From Brevundimonas bullata (GTDB taxonomy: Bacteria; Pseudomonadota; Alphaproteobacteria; Caulobacterales; Caulobacteraceae), in assembly GCF_014207965.1 (NCBI RefSeq), contig NZ_JACHLM010000006.1:124001-188000 (forward strand): 64,000 bases of DNA, written 5' to 3'. The notes below the pieces were generated by a model that was not told the origin of the DNA, did no database searches, and was given only the letters and a program-made list of their open reading frames with translations. Position 1 is the stretch's first letter, and every line of letters begins with the position of its first letter. A program made the translations under genes and the position numbers. Shown here piece by piece: positions 61,017 through 64,000 of the stretch.

Positions 61017-62359
61017 CCAAACATTATGATCTTGTGGTGATCGGGACCGGGACCGCCGCCATGGTCGGAGCCATGCGGGTTCGCGCTGCTGGTCGCAGCG
61101 TCGCGGTTGTCGATTTTCGTCCCTTTGGAGGCACGTGCGCGCTCCGGGGCTGCGATCCAAAAAAAATGCTGATCAGCGGGGCCAACGCCGTCGATCATAC
61201 ATGGCGGATGCGAGGCAGGGGTGTCGCCGGCGACGCCCGAATTGCTTGGGCCGACCTCATGGCCTTCAAGCGGGGTTTCACCGATCCCGTTCCCCAAAAG
61301 CACCAAGAGCGGTACTCTGAAAGAGGCATCGACACTTTTCATGGACGGGCGCGCCTCACCGGCCGCAACAGCCTTGAGGTGGGCGAGGAAACGCTGGAGT
61401 TTTCGAACCTGCTCATCGCCGCCGGAGCCGAACCCAGGAAACTCGGCATCCCGGGGGAAGAGCATCTGGTCACCAACGAGGGCTTCCTCGAGCTGGGTGA
61501 CATGCCAAAGCGCATTGTGCTGGTCGGCGGAGGCTATATCGCGGCCGAGTTCTCCCACATCGCCGCGCGGGCTGGCGCCGAAGTCGTAATCCTCCAGCGT
61601 GGCGAGCGATTGCTTCCCCAGTTCGACCCGGACGTGGTCGGTTGGCTCATGGAAAGCTTTCGCCAACTCGGCGTTGACGTGCGCCTCGAAACGACAGTCC
61701 AGGCGGTCGAGCAGACGCGCGCAGGCTTTCGGGTTCACGCCCAGACGAAGGGGAAAGCCGTCGATGTCCATGCTGATCTGGTCATTCACGCCGCCGGACG
61801 AGGACCTGCGATCGACGATCTCGGCCTTGACGCCGCCGGGGTCGAGCATGAAGGAGGCCGCCTGAAGCTCAACGAATTTCTGCAGAGCGTTTCCAATCCA
61901 GCCGTCTATGCCGCGGGCGACGCAGCCCAGGTCGGTCCGCCGCTGACCCCCGTGTCCAGCCACGACGCCAAGGTCGTGGCGGCCAACATTTTGAACGGTA
62001 ACTCCGAAAGGCCGAACTATCGTGGCGTCCCGAGCGTGGCCTTCACAATCCCGCCTATCGCGGCGGTCGGGCTGACGGAGAGGGAGGCTAAGGATCAGGG
62101 TCTGCTCTACCGAGTCAAAAATCAGAAGGCCTCCGACTGGTTCACAGCACGCGCAGCGGCCGAACCCACCTTCGGCTTCAAGGTCTTGGTCGAGGAAGGG
62201 ACGGAACGGGTGTTGGGCGCCCACCTCGTGGGCCCGAACGTGGACGAGGTCATCAATATTTTCGCTTTGGCGATCCGCCATGGACTGACTGCGGATGACC
62301 TCAAGACCACGATGTTCGCCTATCCGACGGGCGCATCGGATGTGGGCTACATGCTATGA
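61013..62359 (+). CDS. pyridine nucleotide-disulfide oxidoreductase family flavoprotein
   Basis: A 448-residue FAD/NAD(P)-binding enzyme related to glutathione reductase, mercuric reductase and lipoamide dehydrogenase. FAD motif GTGTAA (11-16), redox pair in GGTCALRGCDPKKM (C42 and C47), second nucleotide motif VLVGGGYIAAEF, AAGDA at the FAD end, then a dimerisation domain. The usual C-terminal HPTxxE, whose His is the proton relay, reads AYPTGASD, so the His/Glu pair is missing. Disulfide substrate is therefore unclear; transhydrogenase, quinone or metal reduction are possible. It is coupled to the broken upstream gene. Confidence 0.9.
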   Translation: MTKHYDLVVIGTGTAAMVGAMRVRAAGRSVAVVDFRPFGGTCALRGCDPKKMLISGANAVDHTWRMRGRGVAGDARIAWADLMAFKRGFTDPVPQKHQERYSERGIDTFHGRARLTGRNSLEVGEETLEFSNLLIAAGAEPRKLGIPGEEHLVTNEGFLELGDMPKRIVLVGGGYIAAEFSHIAARAGAEVVILQRGERLLPQFDPDVVGWLMESFRQLGVDVRLETTVQAVEQTRAGFRVHAQTKGKAVDVHADLVIHAAGRGPAIDDLGLDAAGVEHEGGRLKLNEFLQSVSNPAVYAAGDAAQVGPPLTPVSSHDAKVVAANILNGNSERPNYRGVPSVAFTIPPIAAVGLTEREAKDQGLLYRVKNQKASDWFTARAAAEPTFGFKVLVEEGTERVLGAHLVGPNVDEVINIFALAIRHGLTADDLKTTMFAYPTGASDVGYML

Positions 62360-62428
62360 CGCTCAAGCGGTGTCGCGGTAGGTTCATGGCGCCATCCGCA
62401 TCGCGGATTGGAGCGAAGGAGGGATCCC

Positions 62429-62665
62429 TTGGAGAGGCAGTCCGACACCATCCAGTTCACGGTGATCCGGGGCGACGGCGACTGGCGGGTGCTTCGCGAT
62501 GGCCGACCCTCAGGGCATTTCGACTTCAGCGTCGACGCCATAGAGTCCGCGCTCGTGAAGGCGACGACGCTGATCGACAAGGGCGAGCAAGTGGAAGTCT
62601 TTGTCCAGGACGCGGCCGGCCAGTTGCGTCAGGTCGATCCGGTCGGCGGGGAAGTGCTCCACTAA
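62429..62665 (+). CDS. DUF2188-like small protein
   Basis: A 78-residue protein starting with TTG at 62429, six bases after GGAGGG. IQFTVIRGDGDWRVLRDGRPSGHFDFSVDAIESALVKATTLIDKGEQVEVFVQDAAGQLRQV has the short beta-hairpin plus helix layout of the DUF2188 family: a W-x-V strand, an alanine-rich helix and a final strand with the acidic Asp-Ala-Ala-Gly turn. The function is unknown. An upstream start at 62408 lacks a ribosome binding site. It follows the flavoprotein gene by 69 bp and may share its transcript. Confidence 0.65.
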   Translation: MERQSDTIQFTVIRGDGDWRVLRDGRPSGHFDFSVDAIESALVKATTLIDKGEQVEVFVQDAAGQLRQVDPVGGEVLH

Positions 62666-62694
62666 GAGGACGGCGATTCCGACCTCGTCGCCTT

Positions 62695-63816
62695 TTAACC
62701 CGTCCACTCGAGTTCGAAATCCGGAGTGAGCGCGATCAAGCCTGTTTCGATCTGGTTCCAGGTCAGGCGGAGCGCCTTCAGATCTTCGGGCGTGAACAGG
62801 TGCGCATGGTGCGACGCCGCGCGCAGCTTCCCGGCCTGCTTCAGAAGATCGAACACCGCCTCTGGGTCGTCGAAACCAGCCTCGAAGATCGCCTGGAAAT
62901 GCTCCGGATGGCTCATGATCCGCGCGTAGTGGGTGTAGTCGGCATGGTCGAAAACCTCGCCTCCCCGCTTCTTCCACTTCCCCAGCAAATCCTTGCAGTC
63001 GCACAGCGGCAGGCGCTCGTCCGCCCAGTCCTCACCGTAGGTCTCGGCCATCACGGCATCTAGAATTTCCCTCAAGGTCAGTTCGTAGCGGTGAACCAGA
63101 GTCTTGGCGCGCTTCACATGCGGCGGGGCCGAGTTGGCCTGAAGGCGGGCCTTCAGGCGACGGCGCTTCTCCGCCATCGTCAGGAGACGCCGTCTCGGCC
63201 AGTGCGCAAGCCGCAGTCCCGCCGCGTCGAGGAAACTGCGATAACCGGCCAGATTGGCGAACTGCGGCATCTCCGTGATGGAGAAGGCGCCGACCGCCTC
63301 TCGCACTCCCCGCGTCAGCCGGTCGCTCTCGGCGAACATGTCGGCCATCGCCGAGGCCCGCGCGAAGGCCTCGATCTGGGCGGGTCGCCCGATCGCCAGG
63401 GCGCTCGCGCCAAGACCACTGTCCGACAGTCGGAGGATGCGATCGACGAAACTGTCCGTCGGCGTCCTGAAGCGCTCGAGACCATCCGGCAAGGCGAAGC
63501 CGGCGGACAGTTGCGCGATCCGCTCGGCCTGCTCGATCAGGCCATTCGGAAACGCGGCGCGATAGACGCGGTCCGCGTCGGTCTGAGCCCTCATCAGGGC
63601 GCCGACGCCCTGCATCCGGTCCATGAACGGGTTACGACCCATCGCGGCCAAGGCCAGCGGGGTCTCCAGCTTCATGCGCTCGGCGATGCCGAGCACGCCG
63701 CTGGCCCGCAGCATATCGTGCTGTCGGCGGACGTCCTCAAAGGGATCGGCCATCCGTCTTGCGGCGTCCAGCGTCGCGCGCATGCTGGGCGGGATCAAAT
63801 CACGCGGAAGGGTCAT
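62695..63816 (-). CDS. unknown protein with C-terminal HEPN-like (RX4H) domain
   Basis: A 373-residue soluble protein from the ATG at 63816. Residues 1 to about 220 are helical and unlike anything recognised (MTLPRDLIPPSMRATLDAAR...). A basic stretch RRRLLTMAEKRRRLKARLQ follows. From about residue 245 the sequence HRYELTLREILDAVMAETYGEDW...DYTHYARIMSHPEHFQAIFE...DLLKQAGKLRAASHHAHLFTPEDLKALRLTWNQIE resembles Swt1-type HEPN domains, with RAASHH (R332, H337) fitting the RX4-6H RNase motif. It overlaps the upstream nucleotidyltransferase-HEPN-like gene by 17 nt. A toxin or defence role is plausible but unproven. Confidence 0.75.
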   Translation of the reverse strand: MTLPRDLIPPSMRATLDAARRMADPFEDVRRQHDMLRASGVLGIAERMKLETPLALAAMGRNPFMDRMQGVGALMRAQTDADRVYRAAFPNGLIEQAERIAQLSAGFALPDGLERFRTPTDSFVDRILRLSDSGLGASALAIGRPAQIEAFARASAMADMFAESDRLTRGVREAVGAFSITEMPQFANLAGYRSFLDAAGLRLAHWPRRRLLTMAEKRRRLKARLQANSAPPHVKRAKTLVHRYELTLREILDAVMAETYGEDWADERLPLCDCKDLLGKWKKRGGEVFDHADYTHYARIMSHPEHFQAIFEAGFDDPEAVFDLLKQAGKLRAASHHAHLFTPEDLKALRLTWNQIETGLIALTPDFELEWTG

Positions 63817-64000
63817 CGCTCGCCGCTTCGCGCAGATGGGCCAGCCGTTCCTCGCACACAGTCGTCGCCAGCGCGCGCAGCACCTCAACCCGCTGGGTCA
63901 ACCAGGTCAGTTCCTCGACGCTGATCTTGTAGTGCTTGGAGTAACGAGCCTTCACATAGGCCTCGCGCAGCAGCTCGAAGCAGCGGCGCTCGAACTTGGT
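63800..64000 (-). CDS. C-terminal end of a nucleotidyltransferase/HEPN-like protein (partial)
   Basis: The last 66 codons of a gene that enters from the right edge. The stop is the TGA at 63802-63800. The sequence starts TKFERRCFELLREAYVKARY, continues SKHYKISVEELTWLTQRVEVL and ends CEERLAHLREAASDDPSA. This is the kind of C-terminal HEPN segment seen in fused nucleotidyltransferase-HEPN proteins of mobile elements; the nucleotidyltransferase half would lie outside the window. The next gene starts 17 nt before this stop, so they are translated together. Confidence 0.7.
   Translation of the reverse strand, partial: TKFERRCFELLREAYVKARYSKHYKISVEELTWLTQRVEVLRALATTVCEERLAHLREAASDDPSA

Overview
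The window is GC-rich chromosomal DNA that fits the order Caulobacterales, most likely Brevundimonas or a close relative. The evidence is a fliX gene divergent from flgI with a sigma-54 promoter and an FlbD-type (ftr) palindrome between them, an alphaproteobacterial GTTC-N7-GTTC SOS box before uvrA, a cysteine-poor DksA, a bolA / J-protein / cobS neighbourhood and Caulobacterales-type small lipoproteins. No rRNA, tRNA or CRISPR array was recognised.

Layout. About 1-7.4 kb: LOG-family protein, gltX, dksA, then a flagellar block (fliX, flgI, flgJ-like, FlgN-like) and a PAS-EAL protein. 7.6-18.2 kb: ABC-F ATPase preceded by a small hydrophobic ORF, group 3 truncated hemoglobin, uvrA, two paralogous membrane proteins, trmFO, and a CynX-type MFS transporter with a divergent MarR regulator. 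18.2-20.8 kb: a sulfide/persulfide cluster (TauE exporter, rhodanese, thiol-type ArsR repressor, divergent persulfide dioxygenase). 20.8-31.2 kb: NDUFAF6-like protein, PuuD-like membrane protein, secF-secD-yajC, NlpD-like lipoprotein, pcm-surE, serS and a cytochrome b561-YceI fusion. Three inverted pairs of REP-like palindromes lie in this stretch, and one pair brackets a truncated GIY-YIG gene. 31-43 kb: YceI lipoprotein, mutL, LMW phosphatase, YjhX, rsmD, an rluB-type pseudouridine synthase with a repeat tail, tadA, aroB-aroK, xerD and accA. 43-57.3 kb: response regulator, Atm1-type exporter, threonine aldolase, MscS, hybrid kinase, bolA/J-protein, ohr, cobS, phoX, heme A synthase and a serine hydrolase.

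From about 57.4 kb the character changes. A gene at 57402-59723 starts as an ArdC antirestriction protein and continues in frame as a TonB-dependent receptor that lacks its signal peptide and half its plug. To its right are a DUF736 gene, a 574-bp non-coding stretch with a strong branched inverted repeat, a doubly broken membrane-protein gene, a flavin disulfide reductase, and an overlapping pair of genes of which one looks like a nucleotidyltransferase-HEPN protein and the other ends in an RX4H HEPN-like domain. This is best read as one end of an integrated conjugative or plasmid-derived element whose border lies inside the receptor gene at about 59195-59210.

The rest is ordinary core genome. 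The most interesting items are the ArdC-receptor chimera, the HEPN pair, the structured element upstream of DUF736, the GIY-YIG remnant between REP-like repeats, and the small ORF that overlaps the start of the ABC-F gene.
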